Positions 10,543-22,325 of a stretch of DNA of 64,000 bases are shown in pieces. Every line of letters begins with the position of its first letter. The first letter of the stretch is position 1. This stretch comes from Gyrodactylus bullatarudis (taxonomy: Eukaryota > Platyhelminthes > Monogenea > Gyrodactylidea > Gyrodactylidae). The stretch lies in assembly GCA_012064415.1 (NCBI GenBank), contig SSNU01000045.1, forward strand, positions 1 through 64,000. Direction: 5' to 3'. The position numbers were made by a program, and so were the translations under genes. A model generated the notes under the pieces. That model was not told where the DNA came from. It saw only the letters and a list, made by a program, of their open reading frames with translations, and searched no databases.

Positions 10543-10889
10543 TAGTAAGTTGTAGATATTTTCTTTTTTAAATTTCAAATGTGGAAAAAAATCTTTGAAT
10601 CAAGGTTAATAACTTCGAGACTAGGAATAACATAAATTCAGACAACAGTGGTAAGAGTGTTAGATTCGGCATCAGATTCGCTATGGAAACCTAAATATTT
10701 CTTTTCGGAACATATATTTTAATCGATATATTTATCTAAAAACTGTTGATAATTTCGCAAGAATATCTAATTATTTTCAACTTTACTAGCAATGTTTCTC
10801 GAACTTAGGAATGATTTTCAAATAGGTGTGAAATTTTTCGCTCTTTTGAATGGTGCAAATTTTTATCTTGTATTAAATATTCACGTATA

Positions 10890-11897
10890 TAGTGGTCGAA
10901 TTAATATGTGAAACACTCTGAATATTTTGAACTGTCGATTTATTTAAAATGATAAATTTTTCAAATCAAGACCATTTGATACATTATAAAATTCTCTTTC
11001 AATTGATATCTGAATGAATTTTTTTACCTCTTCATCTTTCCCTGTACAAGTAAAAATACTATTTTTCATTGAAGTTGAAAACGAACTAATATGTGAAACA
11101 CTTTATATTAACCCAAAAATTCACCTTTTTCTTCTAAAACATCGAAAAATCTTTCATTCATGGAATTAATGAATAGTTTTATATCATTTTCAGTTAATTC
11201 TGACCACTTTTTTATAATTTCAAGTCTAAGTTTATGGACATTTTCAAATTGCCTCCCATTTGAATAAACTCTTTGAGATAGAAGTCCCCATAGGTTTTCT
11301 ATTGGGTTAAGGTCTGGACTTCGGGGTGGCCAATCAATAAAATCCATCTCAGTCTTTTGATTTGCCCTCTCTGGATGTTTGTAATTTTCGGCTTTCGACC
11401 AGGCTTTTTTGAATTTTTATTGTAGGTTTTCTTGTTAAAAATTCTTGTAATTGTTGCAGGGAAGCATTCGAATCTTCGTGCGATTTCTCTATTTGAAATC
11501 CCAGTGTTTTTCATGGTTTTAATAGTCTTGAGTTCCTCACAATTGAAGCGACAATTATGATGGTACATCTTTCAGAAAGTCAATGTTTTTTGTGGTATAT
11601 TCTTAAATTAGTTCATGAAATTATGAAATATTAACTTACAACAGATTTCTTAAACAACTATGTTAGTAGATAGAGAATATCAAAAGTGTTTCACATATTA
11701 GTTCGTTTTCAACTTCAATGAAAAATAGTATTTTTACTTGTACAGGGAAAGATGAAAAGGTAAAAAAATTCATTCAGATATCAATTGATAGAGAATTTTA
11801 TAATGTATCAAATGGTCTTGATTTGAAAAATTTATCATTTTAAATAAATCGACAGTTTATAATATTCAGAGTGTTTGACATATTAATTCGACCACTA
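10890..11897 (-). mobile_element. Tc1-like transposon, internally deleted, 215-bp inverted repeats
   Basis: Flanked by TA (10888-10889, 11898-11899). The ends are TAGTGGTCGAATT and its complement. The terminal repeats 10890-11104 and 11683-11897 are equal in length and nearly identical. Only a deleted transposase gene lies between them. Additional copies of the terminal repeat are at 3409-3562, 12690-12949 and 52160-52370. Confidence 0.85.
11105..11568 (-). pseudogene. Tc1-like transposase lacking its catalytic core
   Basis: On the minus strand an ATG at 11568 opens an N-terminal helix-turn-helix region: MYHHNCRFNCEELK, then MKNTGISNREIARRFECFPA. Next comes a basic hook-like linker (KKPGRKPKITN). 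The frame then runs at about 11350 into the C-terminal segment but in the wrong phase. The C-terminus itself is open in another frame (11347-11108: DWPPRSPDLNPIENLWG, ending EEKGEFLG-stop). The middle third, including the first two catalytic Asp blocks, is deleted. It is a non-autonomous derivative that could only be moved in trans. Confidence 0.8.
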
Positions 11898-12195
11898 TAG
11901 AACCTGTCTTCTTGTTTTAATTTTAAATGATCTTGAGACGTGGGATATGTCATTCGAAAGAGTTCTAAATTATCTACATATTCATATAGATCAATTCGTA
12001 GTAAATTCTAACAGAATTCATTAAATAAAAATTTACTATTTTTCATTAATTTTTCAATCGTCATATTCAAGTATACACTTTTTCGAGTGAGTTTTTTAGA
12101 GATAATTAGACTTTTTTTTGAGAATTTACAAGAAGTTTTTGGATTATCATCTTCAACCTTACATAAGATCCACTCTAACTCTTGAAATTGTTCTA

Positions 12196-12687
12196 ATGGG
12201 AACTAATGAATCGAAGTATTCGAGGTTAACAAATTTCCAGAAGCAACGTGCTATAGAGCTTCGGAAAGATGGCCTAAGCCTAAGAAAAATTGCAAATTTT
12301 ATTGGATGCACTGCGAAAACTATAAGCAGACTGTTCATGAAGAAAAAACCCTTGAAATAGAAAGGCCCAAAGCAAATAATTCCCAATTCAGTAAGAGCAA
12401 AAATCAAATATTTAGCTGTAAATAAGAAATACACTGCATCCAAAATAAAATCTAAATTAAATTTGAATTTAAGTATAAGTACAATTCAAAGAGCTTTGAA
12501 AAAAGATCCGAGTCTTCATTGGGGTAAACCTAAGAATACTCCAAATCTGAGTTCTAGAGACATGGAATCAAGAAAGAGTTGGGCTTATGAAAAAATCATT
12601 GAAAATCAAGATTGGAGCAGAGTTATCTTTTCTGACGAGAAAAAGTTCAATCTTGATGGCCCAGATGGTCTAACTTCATGCTGGATG
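12196..12687 (+). pseudogene. Tc1-like transposase, N-terminal half with one stop
   Basis: ATG at 12196 (MGTNESKYSRLTNFQKQRAI). A paired-like helix-turn-helix follows (GLSLRKIANFIGCTAKTISR), then an in-frame TAG at 12358-12360 inside KPLK-stop-KGPKQI, then a second HTH-like block (YTASKIKSKLNLNLSISTIQ). The first catalytic Asp is in VIFSDEKKFNLDGPDG. The reading stops abruptly after SCWME because at about 12688 the sequence becomes a copy of the terminal part of the neighbouring Tc1 element. The second half of the catalytic domain is absent. Confidence 0.8.
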
Positions 12688-12689
12688 GA

Positions 12690-12949
12690 AACAGATTTCT
12701 TAAACAACTATGTTAGTAGATAGAGAATATCAAGTGTTTCACATATTAGTTCGTTTTCAACTTCAATGAAAAATAGTATTTTTACTTGTACAGGGAAAGA
12801 TGAAAAGGTAAAAACATTCATTCAGATATCAATTGATAGAGAATTTTATAATGTATCAAATGGTCTTGATTTAAAAAATTTATCATTTTAAATAAATCGA
12901 CAGTTTAAAATATTCAGAGTGTTTCACATATTAATTCGACCACCATATC
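12690..12949. repeat. Direct copy of the right end of the 10.89-kb Tc1 element
   Basis: The sequence from 'acagatttcttaaacaacta' through the whole terminal repeat to 'gaccaccat' repeats 11641-11897 with few changes. This fuses a foreign end onto the half-transposase at 12196-12687. Confidence 0.8.
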
Positions 12950-15060
12950 AAGATACAGCTCTTACAAGAGAGTAAATTATTCAACAGTAGGTGTAACACA
13001 CGAATTTTTCATATTTTGGGATATTGACTATTCTTATCTTTTTGTCAGTTTTTAGAACTTATCATAATTTTATCGGTAGGTAAATTGATTTTTCCGACCC
13101 AATTTTTTTTTTAAATACAGATTAATTTAAAGGGATTCTAAAGGGATCAGTTTAGAGTGAGAATTTTTTAAGAGATACAAATATGTTTTGATTCCTTATA
13201 ATAAAGACAAATCAGTTTAACTGAAGTAAAATGATCGATATAAATTTTAATATGAACAGTCTGATTAAAAATTTGCATACTAATAGATCAATTGTCTAAA
13301 ATTTACATATGAAATTGTAATTGTTAATCACATGTTATTCATGATTTATGGGGAACCTACTTAGAATTAACTATAAATTTGAATAGCCTTCACAATCAGA
13401 TGAAATTATATATTTGTGCTGAAACAAATGATTCATATTAAAATACAAGAGAACAACATGTCTAAATGATCATAATTTTGAACCAAGTAGTTCTTTAAGA
13501 AGCTTTCATGCCTTTTTCTTCGCAAGAACCATCCCTAAGGGTACCTAGGATCTTCTCTTGACATATTTATCAATCTTCAAGATTTGATAATAATATATCA
13601 AAGATTAAAGAATCATTTATAATTATAAAGCATTCTAATGATGTCAACCAGATGGATAGCTTGCTTAGATATTATTTAACTCTAGAAGAGAACTGTTATT
13701 TGATCACATATGCATATATTACTACCGAGTATGAAGATCAGCAAGCTATAGCTGAATAGCTTTTCAATCTTGAAACCTGGTAACCTGTTTAACAAATCAA
13801 TCCATTAATCTTGAGACTATCAAAAATTCTTGTTAATCTTGTTACCGAGCTTTAACTATCAAGAGTAGAGACATTAACGGTAACATAAATTTTTATACCT
13901 TAAGTCGAATTGTGGTGATTCTTAATCTTTCTGAATCTGAAGAACTCTAAACCCACTAGACCTTTTTCAAATTTTGAGTTGGAATTTTTCATTGGTTTCA
14001 AATTGAGAAGAAGATTGACAAGAAAATTAACTCTTATAATAAATAATCCAACAATTTGGCTAGATGAATACTAGAAGAGATTTTTATCGTTCAACTTGTT
14101 GTTATTAGTTATACAAAACATGTCAAAGCTCAAGGGTTACATAATCTAATGTTTAAATATCATGATAATATAATATAGGTGAGCCGAATACAAGCTAGAA
14201 AACTACATTGCCAGGTAGGTAAAATATGTTACAAATTTCAATCAAAGATTAGTGAAAGACTTTGCATATAAATAGACAAATTTAAATACTATTTCAAGAT
14301 AAAATATAAACAAGAATTATGTAATCACCTTTAAATGTAATGAACAGATAAATTTTTTTCGATTTATTTATTTCAGAATGTCTGTTTTTCTGATAAACAT
14401 TTTTGCTTCATTGAAAACATATCTTTTAATTTTTTGAATCTGTGTTTGTGATGCACTAATATCTATCATGGGAAGGAAAAAAGATATTGATTATAGCTTG
14501 GAGCGAATTATTATTCTAGGATGTTTGAATTCCCAACAATATGGAAGATTCTCTTTGATTTCGGATTCAGTAAAAAATGATCTGAAATCAGTCTGATAAA
14601 ATTTTTATAACTCATTTTCAGCAGGGAAGAAGGCATGTGTAGACAATCACCATCGAAACGTCTGGATGATCAATGGATGAGAATACTCATGTTGACCGAA
14701 ACTATAATAGATTTGATCTTAAACAAGAAAAACATAAAAAACAGTTAATGTCATTAGGCAAGAGACGATTGAGAATTTCAGTTTTTATTTTACTAAATTA
14801 AGTGAAAAATTAAAATTGGCATTCAATTTTTGTTTAAAAGATTTCAAGTTTGAAAATGAGTGAATTTATCGCAAAATTTATTAAAAAATAAATACAGTAG
14901 TTATTTTTTCAATAAGTTTTTATGAAATCTCTGATCGAGATTTTGCTTTTAATATTCATCTTCTTTATCAGTTTATCAAATACAGTTGAGGTACACTCAA
15001 GAATGAGTGGATTTTTGAGCTTTTTCACGTTAAATGAATTAATTCTTGTTTTGTTGAATT
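12950..15060. other. AT-rich stretch without genes
   Basis: No coding or RNA gene was recognised. The only identifiable item is a decayed PLE terminus at about 14619-14690, listed separately. Confidence 0.5.
14619..14690 (+). repeat. Decayed PLE terminal hairpin
   Basis: Shares 'gaagaaggc.tgtg', 'agacaatcacc.tcgaaacgt' and 'tggatga.ca' with the minus strand of 23258-23312. The CTGAAGA core is mutated (GGGAAGA). Confidence 0.5.
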
Positions 15061-15067
15061 TAAAGTT

Positions 15068-15310
15068 GGTTTATATGAAGTTGGGAATCTATCTATGATT
15101 TTTAAAATAACCCGATTTTTTCATCAAGGATTCGAATTTGTTGAAGATTTTTTAGAATCTTACTCATGTTGCCCACTTTTACCCTTTGAAGAAAATAATT
15201 CTGAAAAAAATAATTTTTATGAAAAATATGGTAATTTTTCAAATTCCCATTTAGCGCCAGAATCCCATATTTTTTAAACTTTGAACTGAAAGTTTTTATT
15301 GATTTCAAAG
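15068..15310. repeat. Foldback MITE family X, left arm
   Basis: Contains the family's markers in order: gttgggaatctat, ttcatcaaggattcgaattt, agattttttagaat, gttgcccacttttac, 'caaattcccattt' and 'aactttgaactgaaag'. Its opposite arm may be 16090-16265, where 'ttttgatcattctctcactttgaaatcaat' and 'cagttcaaagttcgaaaaaa' run in reverse. The two are separated by later insertions. Confidence 0.6.
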
Positions 15311-15430
15311 TAAGAGTTGATTTTCATGATCATTGTAAGATAAGAGAGCAAAATATCACCGACAAATTATCGAAAGATTCACCATTTTTGAAGGATTACG
15401 ATTTGTCGAAATTTCATAATAATACAGCTA

Positions 15431-15722
15431 TTCTCGATGAATTTAGAAATTCATGATTTTTTACAAAAATTTCATATTTTTATCAAGGTATGGAAATTTT
15501 CGAAAGATTTTTTAGTAACTGATTCAAAATGTACACTTTTACTGATTTGAGAAAAAAAGTTTTTTTTGGAAAATTTTATAGAAATTTTCGAGATGGCGCG
15601 ATTTTTTAATTTTTTTAAACTTCATTTCGAATCAGTATCCAAATAATCTCTCAAAAATTTCCATACCTTGATAAAAAAATGAGATTTTTGTAAAAATTAT
15701 GAATTCCCAAATTCATCGAGAA
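15431..15722. mobile_element. Foldback MITE with TA target duplication, 292 bp
   Basis: Flanked by TA (15429-15430, 15723-15724). The ends TTCTCGATGAATTT and complement begin roughly 95-bp imperfect inverted repeats (15431-15525 and 15632-15722) that share 'atcaaggtatggaaattttt'. No coding sequence. Probably mobilised by a Tc1/mariner transposase. Confidence 0.65.
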
Positions 15723-15787
15723 TACCTTTAGTTTATTTAACAATACTTATGTTATATCTGTAAACATAAATAATTCTTTATATATGT

Positions 15788-15960
15788 TGTAGCTAATTCG
15801 TACTTAAGTATGAATTAGCAGGGATAGCTCTGCTAATTCGTACTGAAAGGGCAGAGGGGAATACATCGCATAGACCAAATGTATGCTAAATAATTTTATA
15901 AATTTCTCTGCTTATTCGTACTGAAAAGACTGAGACACCTTTTAAGAATGCTTTGAGAAG
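15788..15960. repeat. Dispersed repeat family Y ('gctaattcgtactga')
   Basis: Several local copies of 'gctaattcgtact' in both orientations, followed by 'gaaagggcagagg.gaatac'. A second copy is at 31026-31195. Function unknown. Confidence 0.6.
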
Positions 15961-16645
15961 GTATCTGTTTTGTATGACATGAAAGAATCAAGTAATAATT
16001 TTAAATTAAAAACAATGTTTACTAAGAAACATTGTTTATTTAAAAAATTTATTACATTATGATAATTTAATTTTTATATTTATTCAAGCTTCAAGTGAAA
16101 ATGATCAAAAAATCGAAATTTGACTCCCAAAAATTTATGAAGACTTGTATTAGAACAGATTCACCATATTTGGCTTACTTGTTTTACTTTGATCCTGAAA
16201 ATCAACTTTTGATCATTCTCTCACTTTGAAATCAATAAATACTTTCAGTTCAAAGTTCGAAAAAAACGAATCCCTTGAAGGGCAATGCATTATCAAATAA
16301 GATGAACCTGAGGGATATGTTACCGAAGAACGAAATAATAGTAGATTAAGTTACAATCTATATTAAAAACATAAATTCCCATCTTCATATCAAGGTTAAG
16401 ATTCTCTTCTCTGGGAATTTCTTTCCAAAAATTTTAATGGAGTCTTTCCCGATATGAAATATGTTCAGAGATATTTTCTGATGATAAGACTTTTTGTTGA
16501 CATTCATTAGATAAACTTGACAATCAATATCATATCAGGAATGGGAATTTTTCAATATAAGCCCCATTGTATTCCTTATAAAATTTATGTTAACATTAAT
16601 CTTGTTAATTGAGACTCCTTTAATATGTCCAAGTTTACTTGATAG

Positions 16646-17040
16646 TAGACTTGGACGAAATTTTGCAAAATTACTTAAAGGGCCCATCGATATGAAAAAA
16701 CAAATCTTCAAGTTTAAATATAATCCCACCTAATTTCGCTTCAAAATATCTTTCCATGCTTCTGGAATAAGAAAAACAAAATTGTAAAATTCATGAAAAA
16801 TAAGAAAAATTTCACTTTGAGCTATTGAGTCATTTTTATAAATTTATGTAAAAAAATAAAATTATAAACATAAAACAATAAAAAAGGTTTTAAATTTGAA
16901 AACTCGCACAATCTTCTAGAAGCATGGAAAGGTATTTTGAAGCAAAATTTGGTGGGATTATATTTAAATAATTGAAGATTAGTTTTTTCATATCGATGGG
17001 CGCGTTAAGTAATTTTGCAAATTTTCGTCCAAGTCTACCT
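16646..17040. mobile_element. Foldback MITE family Z
   Basis: Inverted arms begin with 'tagacttggacgaaa' and share 'atcgatatgaaaaaac', 'aatcttcaa', 'ataatcccacc.aatttcgc' and 'atgcttctgga'. The arms are roughly 16646-16790 and 16905-17040 around an AT-rich loop. Other copies are at 31199-31625 and, diverged, 35580-35930. Confidence 0.65.
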
Positions 17041-17574
17041 GATAGTCTTAAGAATCTTATGACTAATCCATTTTCCGAACCCTTTCAAATATTTGGAATT
17101 AAAATTTGGAGATTTCATATTTTTTTTAAATAAAAAATTTCCGAATAGAATTTATATTTGTAAAAATTAATAATAATTATCAGGGAAGGAGGATTACTAT
17201 TAAATTTTAATCTTTAAAAAAAAAATTCATCTTGAGTAATATTGTAGAGGTTGACTTCGAGACTCATCTTCTCGTGTCCAGTAAATCCAATCAAATGCTA
17301 TTTATTTGGAGAGTTAGTTACTCGGACATTCACTTTGCTGATATAGCTACAGTGGTATGCCATAAAACAATGATTTTGGTTATTTTTTACATTAGATAAG
17401 AGAAAAGAGAACTGCTCGACTTCTTAACGAGATATGAAATCATTTTAAACATTAAAAACTAAGTTGGAGTGTGTATTGGAAAATGCTCCAACATTTATGG
17501 AAATGAAGTTAGCGTATTTGCATATAATAGATATGAAATAAATTTGTAAGTATGGCGTACTGGATAGTGTGCCC
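17041..17574. other. AT-rich spacer
   Basis: Nothing recognised between the Z and X family elements. Confidence 0.4.
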
Positions 17575-18312
17575 AACTCATCAAAAGTTGGTTGATATAA
17601 AATTGCGAATCTATCTATGATTTTTACAGAAATCTCAATATTTTCATCAAGAACTCGAATTTTTAAAAGATTTTTTGGAATCCTACTCATATTGCCCACT
17701 TTTACCATTTGAAGCAAAAAAATCAGAAAAAAATTATTTTTATAAAAAATATGGCCTTTTTTCCCAATTGCTGCCAAAATACCATTTTTTCGAACTTTGA
17801 GCTGAAAGTTTTTATACATTTGAAATTTAAAGAGTTATCAAAAGATGTTTTTCAAAATCAAGATTAGACAAGAAAGCTGATTAGCACCGTAAAATTATCG
17901 ACAGTTACCCCATTTTCGAGAGATTTTGAATTATCGAAATTTCATTGATTTTCAAGTAGTGAAAATGATCAAAAAATCGAATTTCAGCTCCCAAACGATA
18001 ACATGGCTATGCATCGGATTAGATTCAGCTGAATTGGTTTTCTTTTCTAATCCTGATCTTGAAAAAAATCTTTTGATCACCCTTCAAATTTCAAATCAAT
18101 TTTCAGCTCAAAGTTTGAAAAAATGGGATTTTGGTGCCAAATGGGAATTTGAAAAATGACCATATTTTTCATAAAAATAATTTTTTGTTAGATTTTTTTC
18201 TTAAAAAATGATAAAAGTGGGCAGAATGATTCGAAAAAATCTTCAAAAAATTCTTGATGAAAACATTGAAAAATTTGTAGAAATCATAGATTCCCAACTT
18301 CATATCAATTAG
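17575..18312. mobile_element. Foldback MITE family X, complete palindromic copy
   Basis: The left arm (about 17575-17830) and right arm (about 18030-18312) are imperfect inverted copies. Both contain the 'gttgggaatctat..atgattttta' end, 'catcaagaa.tcgaatttt', 'gcccacttttac', and 'caaattcccatttggc.ccaaaatccca' in opposite orientation. The loop (17830-18030) holds 'ttgatcac.ct' motifs. No protein is encoded. ORFs here are translations of the repeat. Confidence 0.65.
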
Positions 18313-18903
18313 CTTAATATCCCACAGTAATGACGAATTTCAGTGAACTTCTGCGGGTGAATTCATATTCTTTGTCTAATTTTGATCCCAAATATCATCT
18401 CTTAATTGATTCGAATCATCGAAATCGATAAAGATTTTGGATTCAAAAGTTGAAAAAGTGGAAATTTGGTGCATTTTCGAAATTCAAAAAATGGTACGAT
18501 AAATACGATGCACATTTTTTAAGCTTATAAGATTCATGAATTATTCATTAATCTTGAACACAATTCTGTTAAAGTATTCCCTAGGAAGGAAAGCAGTTCT
18601 TTAACCCCGGAGTAATAAGTCTATCAGGGGTAACATAACTTGAACACAAATTTTGTAAAAATTGAATCTATCACTTTGTTTCATGTAACTCACTCGCTAA
18701 TAAATTTTTTATTACATCAGGAAATAAAATTTCTTAACATCACTCAACAAGAACGATACTTTTTTTAATTTTCTCACGTTTCAATTTATTAAAAGTAAAT
18801 AATGTTAAGAAATACACGTAACTATATTTTAAAACGATATCCATTTTAGCTATCAATTTATTACAATGAAGTAGGATAAAAATTTTGTCTCAAAAATATG
18901 TAA

Positions 18904-19080
18904 ATGATCGATGAATTTGATGAATCTGAAAACCGAATCAAGGTTCAAAAGATACTGATGGATAGAGCAACCATTTTGGCTCAAAAACTAAATAGATATC
19001 GACCAGACGAGTATATGAACCTTGAATGTTTTTACGACAAGCAGTTAGCTCATTTCGGAGCAAATAGTTTTTCAAAAAAT
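18904..19080 (+). CDS. Short orphan ORF running into a MITE, unknown
   Basis: The frame from ATG 18904 (MIDEFDESENRIKVQKILMD) has a plausible charged, helical composition for about 60 codons. It then becomes a translation of MITE family X sequence (after 'GANSFSKNQ') and stops at 19191. It could be a host exon interrupted by the MITE or a chance ORF. Confidence 0.25.
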
Positions 19081-19084
19081 CAGT

Positions 19085-19330
19085 ATTCCTCAATCAATTT
19101 GATCAAGATTTTTTGGAATCTAATTCTTTCACAATACGGAGAAAAAATTTTTAGAAAAAATCAATTTTTAAGGAAAATACGGCAAATTTGAAATCTTGAA
19201 GTTGCACCAAATTCCATTTTTTTGAACTTTGAGTTGAAAAATTTTGTTGATTTCAAAGTGAGAAATTGATCAAAAGTTGAATTTTAGGATCACAATTAGT
19301 CAAAGAAATCCGATATCCTGAATTTATTTT
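19085..19330. repeat. MITE family X, single arm
   Basis: Shares 'tttgatcaagattttttggaatcta', 'ggaaaatacggcaaatttgaaatcttga' and 'ttgaactttgagttgaaaa' (each in shorter blocks) with 30470-30670. Confidence 0.6.
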
Positions 19331-19894
19331 CGAAAAATTTTCATCATACTACTGATATGTTTCCAAAACAAACTCGGCAATATTTTGGACTTTTAATATT
19401 AGTTATACTAACTCTATTAACGCGAAATTTTACGCTCTTTTTAATGGGGATAAAATCATTTTTGTTTTCATACAAATGATATCAATTAATTTCATTGAGA
19501 TACTCAAAATTAGTTTTTTTTTGGTTTTTTAGTCACGAAACAGTACTAAACTAAGTCATTTGACTTAAATCTTATGGCAAAGAACCCAGCCGTATCCAGC
19601 CGAAAGAAACTCCTGTCCTTTCTTCCTTCAAAAACTATCTTACTTTTTGTAATTGATATAATTTTACCAAATACATTTTCTCGTATATACTCACCAATTT
19701 GCTGTCTTTTCCTCTCCAATGATGGTCACGGGGTTTTAAAATGTGCTGAAGACGGATTTGGCACTCATTTTCCCATTTTCACAAAAACTAACTTATTTTC
19801 CAATCTAAATGTATAGAAATCACTTGCTGCATTCTGATTGGTCGAGATAAATAATACTTAATTAGGGGGGGGGGTATTAGTAATTAGTAATTAC

Positions 19895-21483
19895 TAGGGC
19901 AGTAAGTAAAATAGCAGAATTCTCAAAAAAATTAGCAAAAATTTCAGCATTTTTAGCAAAAATAAATTTTTTTTTAGCCAAAAAAAAAAAATTATTCAAG
20001 GCCTATTTGCATATAATATAAAGTATTTTTTAAAGTTCTCTTCTTTAAAATTCTTATTTTTTTGATAGAAATATTTCATTTTAGAAAATGATCTTTCCAC
20101 TTCGGCTGAAGTTGGATTCATATTGAGCATTAAATTGTAATTTCGTGCGCTAATTTCATCTCTTGTCATATTGAAGATATCAGCAGCTTCATTTTTCGAG
20201 AGCCTTTCATTGATGTACTCTTTAATCTTGTAGGGATCCTCGCCAAAGTTGAGATTCTTGATTAACGGATAAACTTCTCTGAGGGTCTTATTCGGATCCT
20301 CTATGGCCTTAACTAATTCTTTTATTGAATGATAGGAATGTTGGATTGTAGCAAGATCTCTAGAAATTTGTTGGAGGTGCACCTATGATCTCGAATTTGT
20401 CTCTTCTTGACTTATTCTTGACAGTTGAAGCTTTTACTGAAGAAATAAGTCGATCAACGTTAGGACAGCTCTCCTTGATGATCATGGCACAATTATGCAA
20501 TAAATGAGAGAAACAAGTAACGTGAAATAGATTAGGATATTTTGTCTTCAAAAATCCTTTAGCCTTCGTCATATATGTGGCAGCATCCGAAAGTAGAAGC
20601 AAGAAGTTTTCCGCAGAGACTTCAAATTCCTCCAGGGTTCTACAAATGCTGTCGCAGATAAACAGATAATCCAATTTGGTTTTGACTTCTATACAATTGC
20701 AGACATAGAATTTAGTTGGTTCTTCAATAGATCCGATAATTATGCAGCATATTGAACGATCATTAATTCTGCTTTCGTTAATCATGATAAAAACTGGTTT
20801 ATCTTTAACGAAGCTCTTGATAGTTTTGATTTCTTCCATGTAAAATTCATCCAAATAATTTCTAGCTGCCACACTTGTAAAAGAATTGATATTTAAGCTT
20901 TTAAACATTTCAACAATAGATGGGTTCTCAAGCTTATTCAGAGGAATTCCAGCTTTTAAGAATCCTTTAGCAATAATCTTGTTTTTATCTCCAGGAAAAT
21001 GAGAATCAATTTGGGTAATTTTTTGGAACATTTGATGCTTCTGGGTCGAAATATGCTTGAATATATGATCCTTTTTTGAAAGCCTTGAAGGATGAGTTGC
21101 ATTTCATGCATTTAATTTATCCAGGGTTATTCTTGTCAATCTTGAAAGTATCGGGAAAACCGCTGAGAAGCTTGGTTACTCGTAGTGGCAATGACATCGT
21201 AAGGTAACTAAAGTGAGGGAATACACACTATTCCATGGTTTTCTTAGTATATCTTTCAATAAGAATAAAGAAGTTTATCTGAAATACAATTATCAAATAT
21301 CCAACACAGGCTTGTGAGAAAAAATTAGCCAAAAAAGGGCATGTCATATCTCAAAAGCAAAAAAATAGCAAAATTATCTCGACTATCAGAAGGCTTAGAA
21401 AAGAAAGAATGATAGTGTCTTATTCGTAGTAAAATTCTACATATCATATCAAAAATAGCAAAATTAGCAAATTTACTGCCCTA
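19895..21483 (-). mobile_element. hAT transposon with 8-bp target duplication
   Basis: The element starts TAGGGCAGTAA and ends TTACTGCCCTA. It is flanked on both sides by GTAATTAC (19887-19894 and 21484-21491), the 8-bp target duplication expected of hAT. The subterminal regions are rich in 'ttagcaaaa/aaaatagca' repeats, typical transposase-binding arrays. It encodes a damaged transposase on the minus strand. Confidence 0.85.
19999..21195 (-). pseudogene. hAT transposase, broken
   Basis: Minus-strand blocks in order: an N-terminal MSLPLRVTKLLSGFPDTFKI; an in-frame stop; then IKCMKCNSSFKAFKKG, which looks like the Cys pair of a BED-type zinc finger; a frameshift; a long open frame 21031-20360 covering the RNase H-like domain (IKSFVKDKPVFIMINESRI; LLLLSDAATYMTKA; and YPNLFHVTCFSHLLHN plus CAMII); then, in a new frame (20382-19996), the C-terminal dimerisation block NMNPTSAEVERSFSKMKYFY. 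The 'RWGTWL'-type segment that usually joins these two parts is missing, implying an internal deletion at about 20370. Inactive. Confidence 0.8.
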
Positions 21484-22320
21484 GTAATTACTCGTGTTCC
21501 AATAAATATAAATTTTCTGTAGTTTTTCTCTTGAAGGTTATCCAAAAAAATACACTATAAAATTCAATTACAAATAAAGAACTAAAAAACTATACCGAAT
21601 TTGAGATAAGAAGTTAGTTATTTATTTTAAGATTCTTTAAAAGTGCTAATAAGGAGTGTGTGTGTTACACACTGTGTAAGGAACATGCATGAAATTTTAA
21701 AGTTGTTATTTCTCAGATTGATGATAAAGCTTTTTGAGATTTCTAAAATTGTGTATTCTACGTTATTTCTAGTTCAATATCTTGTTCAGACTATGATCCA
21801 ATACTTCACGGGCTTCATATAGTACCTAAAAAAATTTAATTCGTTTAAATAGCACCGTTTGAATCAGAAAAAATACTGAATTCATTGATTCTATTTTTTC
21901 ATATGGTAAATTTATGAGATTTTCGTAAATTAATTTAATTTTTTAGTCAAAGTTCATAATATGATGGAAAATTTTCTTGAAAATCTCTCCTGTCCTCGGA
22001 ACAGTTTAAGAGTTTTTTAACTACGAGAACGAGCATTAACTGGAAGAAAATGAAGTGCGTATATAAAGTAAAAAAATTGATCTAATTTATTTCTGATATT
22101 TTTGTAATATTATCTCTATAAAAATAGGAAAATTTTTCTCGTCTACTAAGGAGAAATAAGATTTCTGTCTAGAATTCAGCTCTGCCAAAATTCATTTGAA
22201 AAAAAATTTATTTCTGGATTATTTCTATCTAATCTTCAATTGCCTATAAAAAATTTATCATTTCGATCTATTTAACTTGTTAATCATACTATAATTAGAT
22301 AAAATTCAAAGATTCTTTTG
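21484..22320. other. AT-rich spacer without genes
   Basis: Nothing recognised. A GT-rich 'gtgtgtgtgttacacac' run at about 21657-21673 is the only simple feature. Confidence 0.4.
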
Positions 22321-22325
22321 GAAAA

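Noticed and set aside
15102..15308. Minus ORF overlapping 15.1-15.3 kb, and similar ORFs at 17445-17819, 34681-34976 and 42619-42921
   Set aside because: All are translations of MITE family X repeats.
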